The notes beneath the pieces were generated by a model. It made no database searches. It was not told the DNA's origin and was given only the letters and a program-made list of their open reading frames with translations. DNA of 48,880 bases from Gloeocapsopsis crepidinum LEGE 06123 (GTDB taxonomy: Bacteria > Cyanobacteriota > Cyanobacteriia > Cyanobacteriales > Chroococcidiopsidaceae). Where the stretch lies: the NCBI RefSeq assembly GCF_015207655.1, contig NZ_JADEWN010000047.1, positions 1 through 48,880 of the forward strand, given 5' to 3'. Below are positions 1 through 9,551 of this stretch, piece after piece; the first letter of the stretch is position 1, and the number at the start of each line of letters is the position of its first letter. A program made the translations under genes and the position numbers.

Positions 1-71
1 CTGATTGAGGTGTCACCTTGTGTGTATGCCTTAACTATTTTTTCTCGCAAGTCGAGCGAGTACGGTTTCAT
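1..71 (-). CDS. IS630-family transposase, N-terminal fragment (runs off left edge)
   Basis: Reading leftward from an ATG at 69-71, the frame begins MKPYSLDLREKIVKAY and continues open to base 1. This opening is characteristic of the helix-turn-helix N-terminus of IS630-type (Tc1/mariner-like) transposases, which bind the element's terminal repeats. Only about 23 codons are in the window, so I cannot tell whether the transposase is intact. The terminal inverted repeat should lie just right of the start, somewhere within 72-182, but I could not identify it without the other end. Confidence 0.7.
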   Translation of the reverse strand, partial: MKPYSLDLREKIVKAYTQGDTSI

Positions 72-182
72 TAGACTTCATTTGTGTACTCCTCTTACTG
101 TACCTCATAAACTTGCAATAGGCTGTATGTAGGCGGGCACGCGAATTGCTACCAACCTTTAAATTATGTTTGCTTTCCCCAC

Positions 183-800
183 TTACTTAACTTCTAGATT
201 TTTGTGTAGCAAGATCTGACGCGGTCGTCCTAGTAGCCAAGTGCCCCAGCTAAAGTCAACTTGATGTCGTTGGTACCCTAGCTTACGATACAACTGATGC
301 GCTTGATAGTTATTTTCCAATACGTGAAGATAAAGATCTTGAAAGCCCCATAATAGAGCAATTTGCTCGCATTTTAAGAGTAAATGTTGTGCGACTCCAC
401 GGCGACGATAGCTACGGCAAACCGCTAAATTTGAGACATAAAGAAAGCGATCGCTGGTAAAAGGATTTTTAGAACGTAGTGATAACTCGACAATTGCAGC
501 TAAGCGATCGCTGTTTTGAGAACCCTTCATTGCTAATTTAGCAGTACAATCAGCAGCAATTAAGCAAATATGATGTCGTGTCGTTGTTCGCAAGCGATTG
601 CGCAAATCCTCATAAATTCCCAGTTTTAAAAAAGGATAAGCCCAACCCAGTAAGCCTTCTTGCGAGTGAAAACTATCGGCAAGAATTTCAGTCAAACCTG
701 GGACATCTTCAATTTGCGCCGCACGAATTTCAAATTGGTAGTTCTGATCGGAAGTAAAACTGGCTGGTAGCTGCAAGTTAGTTGAGAACAAAGTTGTCAA
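183..800 (-). CDS. GNAT family N-acetyltransferase
   Basis: A 205-residue protein of the GNAT fold, which transfers an acetyl group from acetyl-CoA to an amine. The acetyl-CoA pyrophosphate loop is visible as YRRRGVA at residues 131-137, following the beta-4 strand FLYVSNLAV. The later ENNYQAHQLYRKLGY stretch is the usual GNAT motif B that closes the fold. The N-terminus FEIRAAQIEDVPGLTEIL is the standard first strand and helix, so the ATG at 798-800 gives a complete protein with a slightly long leader. It stands alone next to the IS630 fragment. The substrate (protein N-terminus, small amine or antibiotic) cannot be read from the sequence. Confidence 0.85.
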   Translation of the reverse strand: MTTLFSTNLQLPASFTSDQNYQFEIRAAQIEDVPGLTEILADSFHSQEGLLGWAYPFLKLGIYEDLRNRLRTTTRHHICLIAADCTAKLAMKGSQNSDRLAAIVELSLRSKNPFTSDRFLYVSNLAVCRSYRRRGVAQHLLLKCEQIALLWGFQDLYLHVLENNYQAHQLYRKLGYQRHQVDFSWGTWLLGRPRQILLHKNLEVK

Positions 801-979
801 AAATCACAATCAGGCATTATTGTTCACAATCGTAAACGATTAATCAGTTTAAGTCAGGATGAACTAGGGCTGCTAGAACTAAGTTGAGTGGTTTGAAGCA
901 GAAATACACTAAGTCATGGATAATGTTTTACCATCAACTTTGATAAGCTGCTAGTCATTCACCACTTTATCAGTCATCT

Positions 980-1156
980 TTATGAATAGCTACTGAATAC
1001 ACTAGAGATCGTAGCAACAGGTAGTACAAGTTGACTTTGAGGTGCAGGTAGCATTTCGCCGCGAAAATCTATGATTTGGACAATGACAAGATAGGCGATC
1101 GCCAGAATGAGGGAAATCGCACCGGTAATAATTGCAATCAACTTTGAACGATTCAT
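980..1156 (-). CDS. small single-pass membrane protein
   Basis: A 58-residue protein starting at MNRSKLIAIITGAISLILAI. An in-frame start 13 codons upstream exists, but the chosen ATG places the basic residues directly before the hydrophobic segment. Residues of about 5-25 form one transmembrane helix, followed by a short polar tail with a Pro/Gln-rich patch. I recognise the general type as a conserved cyanobacterial hypothetical but know of no function. It lies 65 bp downstream of the OppB-type permease on the same strand and may be the last gene of that transcription unit. Confidence 0.6.
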   Translation of the reverse strand: MNRSKLIAIITGAISLILAIAYLVIVQIIDFRGEMLPAPQSQLVLPVATISSVFSSYS

Positions 1157-1221
1157 GATGCTGTAATTTAAGTGGGAGTAGACATCTATATCCACTGTGC
1201 CACGATTTTAAATCAGGACAA

Positions 1222-2268
1222 TTAATATCGAATTCGCGGATCAATGTAAGCATTTAAAATGTCGATCGCAATACTCGCTATTACCACCAACACGGCAAAA
1301 AAGACAAGTATGCCTTGCACTGTGGGATAATCTCGCAACGAAATAGCATCGTATAGTCGATTAGCAAGTCCTGGCCAAGAAAATGTAACTTCAGTCAAAA
1401 TTGCCCCACCAAGTAAAGACGCAAATGTCAGTCCTAAAATTGTGATGACTGGAATCATGGCATTTTTCAGCGCATGAGATACCAAGATTCGTCGTTCAGG
1501 AATTCCTCTAGCGCGTGCGGCTTCTACATAATCAGAACGCAGCGTTTGCTTTAGATTAACGCGCACAATCCGCTCAAAAATTCCGCTTAAAAGTAAACCG
1601 AGTGTCAAACTTGGCAAGAAAAGATAGTAGATCGCCGTGAAGAAACCATTTAAATCTCCCGCAAGCAGACTATCTATTGTATACAAACCTGTAGGACCTG
1701 GAGGAGGAAATAAAGATGCGGGAAAGCGATCGCCAATTGGAAACCAGCCTAGCTGTACTGCAAACAGCAATTGCATCAGCATTCCCATCCAAAACATGGG
1801 TAAAGCGTAGGTAATAATTCCAAACAAACGTCCACCAACATCAAGCCAAGAATTAGGACGCGACGCCGCCAACATTCCCACCGTAATTCCAATCAACAGG
1901 GCGATTGCCATGCTACACACTGCAAGTTCTGCTGTCGCCGGAAAATGTCGTCCAATCGTATCCCAAACGGCTTCGCCTTGACTCGTGAGTGAGGAACCCA
2001 AGTCAAAGCGAAGTAAACTGCCAAGATAACGCAAATACTGCACCCATAATGGATCGGCTAATCCTAATCGTTGGCGATATTCTTCTTTTACACTTTCTGG
2101 GGCGCGACTTCCTAACACAGCATCTACTGGATCGCCAATAGTAGATTGAAGTAGCCAGGGAAGTACTCGCAGTAGAAAAAACACCACTGTCACAATTGTC
2201 CAGATCATGAGTGGTGCAAGGAGTAACCGCGCCAGAATGTAATACTGAAGTGCTTTGATGCGAGACAT
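1222..2268 (-). CDS. ABC transporter permease, OppB/DppB type
   Basis: A 348-residue inner-membrane permease of the peptide/nickel (PepT, family 5) importers. Hydrophobic segments start near residues 15, 118, 150, 215, 270 and 320, matching the six-helix OppB plan. The ATPase-coupling EAA loop is visible as EAARARG at 249-255. OppB-type subunits normally work as a heterodimer with an OppC-type partner, and none is encoded nearby. The gene follows the family-5 binding protein (177 bp gap, same strand), so the two probably serve the same transporter, with the missing permease and OppD/F-type ATPases elsewhere on the chromosome. The substrate cannot be assigned. Confidence 0.9.
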   Translation of the reverse strand: MSRIKALQYYILARLLLAPLMIWTIVTVVFFLLRVLPWLLQSTIGDPVDAVLGSRAPESVKEEYRQRLGLADPLWVQYLRYLGSLLRFDLGSSLTSQGEAVWDTIGRHFPATAELAVCSMAIALLIGITVGMLAASRPNSWLDVGGRLFGIITYALPMFWMGMLMQLLFAVQLGWFPIGDRFPASLFPPPGPTGLYTIDSLLAGDLNGFFTAIYYLFLPSLTLGLLLSGIFERIVRVNLKQTLRSDYVEAARARGIPERRILVSHALKNAMIPVITILGLTFASLLGGAILTEVTFSWPGLANRLYDAISLRDYPTVQGILVFFAVLVVIASIAIDILNAYIDPRIRY

Positions 2269-2445
2269 AATGAGGGGCGAGGAGCGAGGAGTTAGGGGCT
2301 AGGGTAATACAAGTATCGGTAGTTAACTGTAGGGTATAAGCTTTTTGAGGGAGGTGAAAGATTCTGACAAGAAAGCTGATATCATCTGCGGTCAAATGAC
2401 CAAAAGACTATCATTGAGTTGTTCGTTTGCGATAACCACTAATTA

Positions 2446-4107
2446 CTATCCCTTGGTTCCTTTTGCGATATTCCATAAGGGGAGTTTGAGGATTGGGTCT
2501 ACTTGTAAGCCTTGAACGGTTTGTTGACCGAAAGCATAATCTTTGTTTTGAACTAGGGGAATTGCGGGGACATCTTGGGCGATTAATTCTTGAATTTGGA
2601 CAAAAAGTTGTTCGCGAGTTTGGGGATTTTGTTCTTGGCGTTGTTGGTCGATCAGTTGGTTCATGCGATCGCTGTAGTAAAACAACCCTTGGCTTTGACT
2701 TGCGCCTTGTTCGCAACCTGCTGTCGCACTTCCCTCAGTGCAACTTAAAAATGGGTGAATATAGTTATCAGCATCGCCGAAATCAGGATACCAGTCGAGT
2801 AAAACAGCTTGATAAATTCCTTTAGAGATATTCGCGAAAAATGTTGCTCCTTCTTCTGCTTTCGTTTGAATCTGCACAACACCATCAAGTCTTTGCGAAC
2901 CATACTCTTGTAACGTACTTGCGACTTGTTCGCGTGTCAGTGAGTATGCCGGATAAGCAATCTCTAAAGATAAGGGGTTTTCCCTTGTAAATCCTGCTTG
3001 GGCTAATAGTGCTTTGGCTTGGTCAACATTACCGTCACCATAAGTTGATTGAAAAACTGGCTGGTAGCTATCGAATGTATTGGGAATCATGCTATATAGC
3101 GGTTCAGCTTGCTCTTGATAAACGCGCTTTGTAATCAGTGGGCGATCGATCATTGCGGCGATCGCTTGTCTGACGACTGGGTTATCTAATGGCTGCTGTT
3201 TAGCATTAAGTCCTAGATGGGTGACGACGTTGCTTTGTTCTTCTAAGGCTTGCCAACCTTGAGACTCAGCTTGCTGTTTCAAACTCTGCACTTGTTCTGG
3301 ATCGAAGGTTTGATACGCAATATCAACTTGACCTGTACGGAAAGAATTAAATAAGTTGGCAGAACTCGACAAAATCTGGAAGTCAATACCTTGATTTGCT
3401 GGTTTTTCACCCCAGTATTCATTAAATACATCCATCCGAATCAAGTTCGGCGTGAACTGCACTAAGCGATAGGGACCTGTCCCCACAAATTCTCGTGGTT
3501 TAAATTTTCCTGTGCCAATTTCATAAGCTTGCGGCGATACGGCACACAATCCCGAAAAAGCTAGTAAGGAAGGAAACGCGGCAAAGGCATTTTTGAGTCG
3601 AATTGTCAGTTCGTATTCTCCTGACGCTTGTACCGAATCGACGACATCAGATAACAAAGATGCTGGTTTCCCACCGTTTTGAATAAAACGATTGAGAGAA
3701 AATGCCATTGCTTCGGCATTAAAGGCAGTCCCGTCATGGAATAAAACTCCTTGACGTACAGGAATTGTATATGTTAGCCCATCCGCACTAACTTGCGGTA
3801 AAGCTGTTGCGAGTTGAGGTTCTAATTCGCCTGTACCAATCGCATAAGTATATAGGCGATCGCTCAAACTCGTCATAATATTAGAACCCGCCAGTTCGTA
3901 ATTATCTGCGGGATCGAGAGTGCGCGGTCTGAGGGTTGTACCGACAACTAAGCGGGCGCTATTGCCAGCGCTTGTTGTACTGACTGTTGAAGAACCTGTT
4001 CCTGACTGAGGATTGTTACAACTGACAACCAAGATGCAGCATAACAGTGACAACCCGATAAATTTTCCCAACGACCACAAGCGTCTGCGAGATACCAACC
4101 AATTCAT
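2446..4107 (-). CDS. ABC transporter substrate-binding lipoprotein, family 5 (DppA/OppA-like)
   Basis: A 553-residue periplasmic solute receptor. It has a lipoprotein signal with lipobox VVSC (Cys30), then a Ser/Thr-rich linker, then the SBP_bac_5 core. Family hallmarks are LRPRTLDPADNYELAGSN near the start, the VRQGVLFHDGTAFNAEAM strand and the VVRQAIAAMIDR helix. Members bind oligopeptides, nickel or other amphiphilic solutes and deliver them to an OppB/OppC permease. The OppB-type permease follows and a CysA-type ATPase gene precedes (86 bp), all on one strand. Length is normal for the family, and the ligand cannot be predicted. Confidence 0.9.
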   Translation of the reverse strand: MNWLVSRRRLWSLGKFIGLSLLCCILVVSCNNPQSGTGSSTVSTTSAGNSARLVVGTTLRPRTLDPADNYELAGSNIMTSLSDRLYTYAIGTGELEPQLATALPQVSADGLTYTIPVRQGVLFHDGTAFNAEAMAFSLNRFIQNGGKPASLLSDVVDSVQASGEYELTIRLKNAFAAFPSLLAFSGLCAVSPQAYEIGTGKFKPREFVGTGPYRLVQFTPNLIRMDVFNEYWGEKPANQGIDFQILSSSANLFNSFRTGQVDIAYQTFDPEQVQSLKQQAESQGWQALEEQSNVVTHLGLNAKQQPLDNPVVRQAIAAMIDRPLITKRVYQEQAEPLYSMIPNTFDSYQPVFQSTYGDGNVDQAKALLAQAGFTRENPLSLEIAYPAYSLTREQVASTLQEYGSQRLDGVVQIQTKAEEGATFFANISKGIYQAVLLDWYPDFGDADNYIHPFLSCTEGSATAGCEQGASQSQGLFYYSDRMNQLIDQQRQEQNPQTREQLFVQIQELIAQDVPAIPLVQNKDYAFGQQTVQGLQVDPILKLPLWNIAKGTKG

Positions 4108-4193
4108 AACGTTCGACTATCCTAGAGCAACCATTAGCTATGAGTCGCAAGCTGTCACTTGGTTCCCCGTGCGGATAAGCTAACGGCTAGTAA

Positions 4194-5210
4194 CTAAATT
4201 GAATAGTATAGCGGAAACGACCTAGCATCTTTGGGTTTAACGTAAACTTTTTCTTGCGGTTGGAGTTGTAGTTCGTCAAAGCGATCGCGGCTGAGGTGTG
4301 CTGTCACTACCTGTCCGTCATCTAACGTTAATTCAGCTTGAATCTCCCAACCGAGGTGAATAATTCGACTTACTCTTGCTGATACTGTCGTTCCATTTTT
4401 CTCGCGTTGTACAATCACATCCTGCGGACGTAAAAACATCTCTGGATGCGTAGACTCAAACCCATTACCTTGGAAAATATTTGAGGTACTTGGTAACACA
4501 TTCACAGGACCAATGAAACTCATCACAAACGCAGTTGCAGGATGATCGTATATTTGTGCTGGCGTACCAATTTGTTCTACGCGACCTTTATTCATGACCA
4601 CGATTTCGTCTGATACTTCCATCGCTTCTTCTTGGTCGTGCGTTACAAATACAGTTGTGACGTGAACCTCATCATGGAGTTTGCGCAACCAAGCCCGCAA
4701 ATCTTTCCGAACTTTCGCATCAAGTGCGCCAAATGGCTCATCAAGGAGTAGTACTTGTGGTTGTACTGCTAACGCCCGTGCTAATGCAACTCTTTGTCTT
4801 TGACCGCCCGAAAGTTGTGACGGATAGCGGTTTCCTAATGCACTAAGTTGCACTAATTCAAGTAATTCGTCTACTCGTGCTTTAATTTTGGCTTTAGGTG
4901 TTTTCCGAATTTCTAAGGCAAAAGCAATGTTTTGGCGCACACTCATGTGCTTGAAGAGTGCATAGTGCTGAAACACAAATCCAATATTGCGTTCTTGCAC
5001 ACTCTGATAGGTGGCGTCTTTGCCTGTCAGCCAAATTTTACCACTATCGGGTAACTCTAAACCTGCAATCAACCGTAATAACGTGGACTTACCTGAACCT
5101 GATGGTCCTAGCAATGCTACCAACGAACCTGATTTGATTTCTAAGCTGACATCATCGACAGCTCTAAAACTGCCAAACTGTTTTGATACGTTTTCAACTA
5201 CGATACCCAC
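4194..5210 (-). CDS. cysA: sulfate/molybdate-type ABC transporter ATPase (CysA-like)
   Basis: An ATP-hydrolysing subunit of the CysA/PotA-like group. With the GTG start at 5208-5210 it has 338 residues; Walker [10 protein letters not shown] is at 35-43, followed by the signature [12 protein letters not shown], Walker [13 protein letters not shown] and the H-loop [11 protein letters not shown]. The C-terminal hundred residues form a TOBE domain (FLRPQDVIV...), as in sulfate/thiosulfate importers. A TTG three codons upstream is also open, but AGAGG ends directly against it and lies 9 nt before the GTG, favouring the GTG. Oddly, the downstream genes encode peptide-type (family 5) components, which normally use OppD/F ATPases, so the real partners may lie elsewhere. 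Confidence 0.85.
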   Translation of the reverse strand: MGIVVENVSKQFGSFRAVDDVSLEIKSGSLVALLGPSGSGKSTLLRLIAGLELPDSGKIWLTGKDATYQSVQERNIGFVFQHYALFKHMSVRQNIAFALEIRKTPKAKIKARVDELLELVQLSALGNRYPSQLSGGQRQRVALARALAVQPQVLLLDEPFGALDAKVRKDLRAWLRKLHDEVHVTTVFVTHDQEEAMEVSDEIVVMNKGRVEQIGTPAQIYDHPATAFVMSFIGPVNVLPSTSNIFQGNGFESTHPEMFLRPQDVIVQREKNGTTVSARVSRIIHLGWEIQAELTLDDGQVVTAHLSRDRFDELQLQPQEKVYVKPKDARSFPLYYSI

Positions 5211-5621
5211 GATGAGCAACCTCTAGAGGAAATATATAGTATTGATGCAATAATCTGGGAAGTTTCTACTTAATGTCTATCAGGCTAAATTCAGCGTTTA
5301 AACTGAGATCTAAATCTCCGGTTTTTTGATGGGGTTACTGTAGTTTTATATCATATAAAGCTTTACTTATTGCGTTTTGTATCTTTACAAGATCTTAGTC
5401 TCACTGTAAAGATTTCATGTCGATTACTTTTTTGTTACTTAGACTACAGATTTTTGAAAAAATGAGCGCGTGGAGTTATGAACTATCAATCAATAGACTA
5501 GATCTTCTGCAGGAATAGCAATATGCCGTTTCAGCTGCGGACAATAGGGGATTAGTCATCTCACAGCTTAAGCTTGAGGTCAACTGCCCTACCCAGTCAA
5601 TCAAAAAGGTACGCAGGCTAG
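5211..5621. other. intergenic region with one inverted repeat
   Basis: About 400 bp of AT-rich DNA between the CysA-type gene and the FecB-like gene, both read leftward. It must hold the promoter of the CysA-type unit. I see no coding frame. The only clear structure is ATCTTTACA at 5381-5389 paired with TGTAAAGAT at 5405-5413, a perfect 9 bp inverted repeat with a 15 nt loop. It lies about 170 bp upstream of the GTG start and could be a terminator for the FecB-side transcript or an operator. Confidence 0.45.
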
Positions 5622-6623
5622 TTAGTCACTTCGGTGGCTTAGTACTAAATATTTAAACAAGTCCTCAATGACTGCATTTGCTGCCAATGGACCACTACCA
5701 ATCCAATAGTCTGGAACCTGATAAACCTTACTTTGTTGGACAACGTTCAACTTGGACCAGAGTGGGTTTGCCTTTAGTTGCTGGAGTGCTTGGCGAGAAT
5801 CGGCATCATCTGACCAACCCCATAAAAACATGACATCGCCATCTGCCTGATGTAGAAGTTCACTGCTGATTGATACACTTACACTCCTATCTTTTCTTGC
5901 CAGTATAGAGGTATCTAAATCCTGTGCTGGAGGACGTTGCAGTCCCGCATCCTGCAAGATGGTTCCACAGAAAGAATCTTCTAAATAGAGAGTGATATTC
6001 TCTGGACTAATACGGACAACGGAAACCTCAATTTGCTCCGGTTTCTTGCCCATTTGTGCTTGTAATTCGTTTAATCGAGCATAGTAATTTTCCATGAATT
6101 TTTCGGCTTGCTCAGTTTGATTCAGCGCTGTGGCAAATAGCTTCAGATCCTGTTTCCACTCACCACTATTGGCAATGCCTACCACTGTGGGAGCAATGCC
6201 CGACAACATTTGGTAGATAGGTTTAGCGCTGCGCTCGTTACTCAAAATTAAGTCAGGCTTCAAGGTCAGAATTTTCTCTAGAGAAACACCATCTGGCGTA
6301 CCAATGTTTTCAATTCCCTTGAGTTTGTCTCGCAAGTGCAATGGCACGTCCTCAACTGAGGGACCTCCCACAGGCTTAACTCCTAAGCCTAAAGCATGAT
6401 CTAATTCGGGGTAATTAAGAACAACAACTCTTTGGGGATTGAGTGGCACTTTCGTTTCCCCAAAAGCGTGCTTCACGACTTTGACAGCAGTAGGATGAGC
6501 GTTAGAGGTAGTATTATCACCGTTGCTTACTGTTTGTTTTAAGGAATTTCGACTACAAGCTGCAATCAAAAAAATTGTGCAGACCATGAGTAGGAAAAGT
6601 TTGAAAACAGAGAGCTTCCTCAT
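5622..6623 (-). CDS. iron-siderophore ABC transporter substrate-binding lipoprotein (FecB-like)
   Basis: A periplasmic receptor for ferric siderophores in the FecB/FhuD helical-backbone group. From the ATG at 6621-6623 it has 333 residues and a lipoprotein signal with lipobox IAAC (Cys23); a start 7 codons upstream is possible but adds nothing recognisable. The fold's opening signature VPLNPQRVVVLNYPELDHALGLG and the repeated SLEKILTLKPDLILSNE segment are clear. It lies 80 bp downstream of the TonB-dependent receptor on the same strand, so the two probably form one transcript for siderophore capture. The permease and ATPase (FecCDE-type) are not in the window. Confidence 0.9.
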   Translation of the reverse strand: MRKLSVFKLFLLMVCTIFLIAACSRNSLKQTVSNGDNTTSNAHPTAVKVVKHAFGETKVPLNPQRVVVLNYPELDHALGLGVKPVGGPSVEDVPLHLRDKLKGIENIGTPDGVSLEKILTLKPDLILSNERSAKPIYQMLSGIAPTVVGIANSGEWKQDLKLFATALNQTEQAEKFMENYYARLNELQAQMGKKPEQIEVSVVRISPENITLYLEDSFCGTILQDAGLQRPPAQDLDTSILARKDRSVSVSISSELLHQADGDVMFLWGWSDDADSRQALQQLKANPLWSKLNVVQQSKVYQVPDYWIGSGPLAANAVIEDLFKYLVLSHRSD

Positions 6624-6703
6624 GTAATTAAACGGTGATACCATTATGAATATTAGACTTTGATTGTAAAAGCCCTGCTAGCCGGTCGTACGCTTTTTCT
6701 CCT

Positions 6704-9307
6704 CTACCAAGTAAAGGAATACCTAATACTCAGCCTTCTACCTGGTGCAGCAATGTTGGAAGTATCATTAAAACCACTGAGAAGCTGCTGAAAAACCGGT
6801 TGATATTGGTTATTCAACAAGTTCTCGATACCAATGTTTAGTGTCCCTGCACCCAAGTTGATGCTACTAATGTAATCCAAAGTTACATAACTCGCTATCG
6901 GTACTGCATCAACATCCTCTTCAAATGCCCGATCGCGACTACCAACAACCAAAAGTTGTAGCCGATTCCGCCAACCAGGAGTGGTTTGATTGTCAACGTA
7001 GGCTCCTAGTTTCAGCGGTTGCACTAAGAAGCTAGAGCGAGGTAAAAACTCATCTTCCTCGTCGTCCTGGAACTCACCTTCTGTCCAACTGAAGATACCG
7101 CCGAGTTGCCAGTTATCAACAGGTTGCCAATCAAGTGTGGCTTCAACACCATAGTTGCGGATTGGAGCACGAGTAATCACTCCCCCACGGGGAGCAGCAG
7201 TGAGAAATCCAGCTAAGTCTGAGTAGTTATAGAAAGCGGCTAGAGAAAATTGTAATTGCTCCCAGTTACCGCGCACTCCAATCTCGTAGCTATCAAACTT
7301 CTGCGCTCTGATATCCTCAACACCTGCTTCAAAACTACCTACAAGTGGTCCTGTGGTTTCTAAAGCATCGAAAATATCAGGAGCAGCGAAGCCTTGGGCA
7401 AAGTTGGCAAACAAACTTACCGCATCGCTGACGTTGTAGATGGCTCCAATATTAAATACAGGGTCATCAAATTCAACTTCTCCGCCTTCAACTGGTTCTC
7501 CATCAGCACTAGTGTAGTCATCTACTAGGAATTTACTGATTTCATACCTTGCCCCTCCATTGAGGCTCCAGCGTTGGCTAAGATCCCATTGCAACTGAGC
7601 AAATAAACCAAGACTATTGTAGTCGTAAGGGGGCACATCATTAGTCTCGTCAATGGCACGTAGTGTCCTAAATCCGCTATTAACGTAATCATCGATATCG
7701 AAGCTAACTCTGGCGAAGGTGTTATCATTTTCGTTGACGTAGTCAGCTCCCCAGAGTAGGCTGGCATTTTCCGATATCGGCGTGTCGAACTGTAGCCGTC
7801 CCCCCCACTTTTGCGATCGCTGAAAATTTTGCTCAATCGCATCAGGGCGAAAATCAAAAGCGATACTGTAGCCAGCGATTTCTTGATAATAAGCTTGAAG
7901 TTGAAATTGACTGCCAAGCAGATTGCGATGACTGTAATTTAGGTTAACAACAGTATTTCGTTGTCCTGGGTTGTTAGAGCCAATAAATTCTTGTTCTCCA
8001 ATAAATAAAGCGCGGGCTTTTTCAGTTTCTGGTGTCTCATCGACTGCCGGATCAGAAATGTATTCTAGCTCTCGATTCTCATTCAGGTGATTTACTGTCA
8101 GTTGCAGACGTTGATCTTCTGTAAAATCCACGCCTAACTTACCCAAAACATTGAAGCTATTGCGATCGTCTAGTGTTGTATTACTAGGAGCAATGCGATC
8201 GCCCTCGGCATCGTAAAATTGATTATTTACATTGCCAGAGAAAGTCGCGAGCAAATCAAACTTGCCTTCATTAATTGACAAGGTATATCCCAAGTCGTAA
8301 GCGAAACTGTCGCCCTGCAATCCCAAATCAGCCGACGTACCAAGTGAAAGCGTAGAACTTAACGGTTCATCATCTGGTCGGCGGGTGATGATGTTAATAA
8401 TGCCTCCTGCTGCTCCTTGACCGTAAGTAGCTGAAGGACCGCGAACAATTTCTACACGTTCAATCGCATCCGGATCGATGCTTCTGAGTTGAATATTAAA
8501 ACTCACTCGGTCTTGTAAAGGCACACCATCAATCAAAATTGCTGGTTCACGACCGCGTAGGCTTTGGGCATTAAATCGGTCAGCTTGATTGGGTGGTCCA
8601 AAGCCAGGGACTAAGTTGCCAAGAATATCACCTAAATTGTTAGTTATAGTTGACTGCCGTTGTAGTTGTTGGCGGTTAATAACTGTGACCGATCGCGGCA
8701 CATTCTGTACCTCTTCTTCCGTGCGAGTTGCAGTCACTACTATCTGAATGGCATCCTCATCAGTTTCTACCACCTCCGTTCCAGGCGTGACCGCCAACAC
8801 TAGCCCTGATGCTTCCACGCTCAAATCAGCAGTCGGCGGTGCATCAACTCCTGTAATCGCTACCCGCACTCGATTATCAGGTAAACTCGTCACGCTCACC
8901 AGCGCAATGCCCTCGATCGGATTCGCTTGCTGAAACTCATTCCCTTCTGGCAACACCAGCACTGCATTGGGAATATCAGCAATCAGTGCATTTCCGACAA
9001 CAGAGGTTGCAGGAGACTCTAATTGCTCCTCAACGGTTTCCAAGATCACTTCTAATCCAGTCTCCGTTGAATTGACGCTCACTCCCATAACTTCAACTGA
9101 AGTCGCAAGCTGGGCTAGCCACTCCTCGATCGTTGTTGCAGGTTGGTCGAGTTCTGCGAGGCGAGGAACGGGAAGTGAAGAACTGTCCTCAGAATTTAGC
9201 TCTGCTCCATCTTCTGCTATTACAGGGTGTGCTACACCAATAACAATCCCTATAGAAAACGGCACTAAAGTTCCGACGAGCAAAAGCGATCGCAGCTGTT
9301 TCCACAT
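6704..9307 (-). CDS. TonB-dependent siderophore receptor with N-terminal AMIN domain
   Basis: An 867-residue outer-membrane receptor. It has a signal peptide (about 1-31), then an AMIN-type domain (about 60-180), as many cyanobacterial siderophore receptors do, probably to dock on the cell wall. The plug domain begins near 188 with IQIVVTATRTEEEVQNVPRS and includes VRGPSATYGQGAAGGIINIITR. The rest is a 22-strand barrel ending in the aromatic RYSFTW terminus required for outer-membrane insertion. It probably imports a ferric siderophore using TonB/ExbBD energy. The FecB-like gene follows in the same direction, and the AraC/PchR-like regulator lies upstream beyond a DUF29 gene. Its promoter region carries copy 1 of the repeated element at 9375-9425. 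Confidence 0.95.
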   Translation of the reverse strand: MWKQLRSLLLVGTLVPFSIGIVIGVAHPVIAEDGAELNSEDSSSLPVPRLAELDQPATTIEEWLAQLATSVEVMGVSVNSTETGLEVILETVEEQLESPATSVVGNALIADIPNAVLVLPEGNEFQQANPIEGIALVSVTSLPDNRVRVAITGVDAPPTADLSVEASGLVLAVTPGTEVVETDEDAIQIVVTATRTEEEVQNVPRSVTVINRQQLQRQSTITNNLGDILGNLVPGFGPPNQADRFNAQSLRGREPAILIDGVPLQDRVSFNIQLRSIDPDAIERVEIVRGPSATYGQGAAGGIINIITRRPDDEPLSSTLSLGTSADLGLQGDSFAYDLGYTLSINEGKFDLLATFSGNVNNQFYDAEGDRIAPSNTTLDDRNSFNVLGKLGVDFTEDQRLQLTVNHLNENRELEYISDPAVDETPETEKARALFIGEQEFIGSNNPGQRNTVVNLNYSHRNLLGSQFQLQAYYQEIAGYSIAFDFRPDAIEQNFQRSQKWGGRLQFDTPISENASLLWGADYVNENDNTFARVSFDIDDYVNSGFRTLRAIDETNDVPPYDYNSLGLFAQLQWDLSQRWSLNGGARYEISKFLVDDYTSADGEPVEGGEVEFDDPVFNIGAIYNVSDAVSLFANFAQGFAAPDIFDALETTGPLVGSFEAGVEDIRAQKFDSYEIGVRGNWEQLQFSLAAFYNYSDLAGFLTAAPRGGVITRAPIRNYGVEATLDWQPVDNWQLGGIFSWTEGEFQDDEEDEFLPRSSFLVQPLKLGAYVDNQTTPGWRNRLQLLVVGSRDRAFEEDVDAVPIASYVTLDYISSINLGAGTLNIGIENLLNNQYQPVFQQLLSGFNDTSNIAAPGRRLSIRYSFTW

Positions 9308-9374
9308 CTTTCCTCACACACCTCTTCAGAAATTTTCTCAAGTAGGACTGAATATAGGGTGTTCTAGCGCAAAA

Positions 9375-9425
9375 AATGGTTCCCAGCCGGATTTTCTATG
9401 GTTCCAACACGGATCTTTTACGATA
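9375..9425 (+). promoter_or_regulatory. repeated element, copy 1: candidate site for the AraC/PchR-like regulator
   Basis: The core TCCCAGCCGGATTTTCTAT (9381-9399) is repeated exactly at 10002-10020. Similarity extends over about 50 bp (A-rich lead-in, then GTTNCAACANGGA). This copy lies 68-118 bp upstream of the TonB-dependent receptor start. PchR-type regulators of siderophore receptors bind boxes of this size, so an operator role is an inference from position and duplication. Confidence 0.5.
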
Positions 9426-9551
9426 AAGGTGATGAAAGACCTTTCGCTAACGCTCTTTTGTCAGTCTAACGTGTACACACAACTTGCCCTTACTTTGTTA
9501 GAGACAATAAACTGAAATGACAGAATAAGATAAACCAGTGCGGTGATTCTC

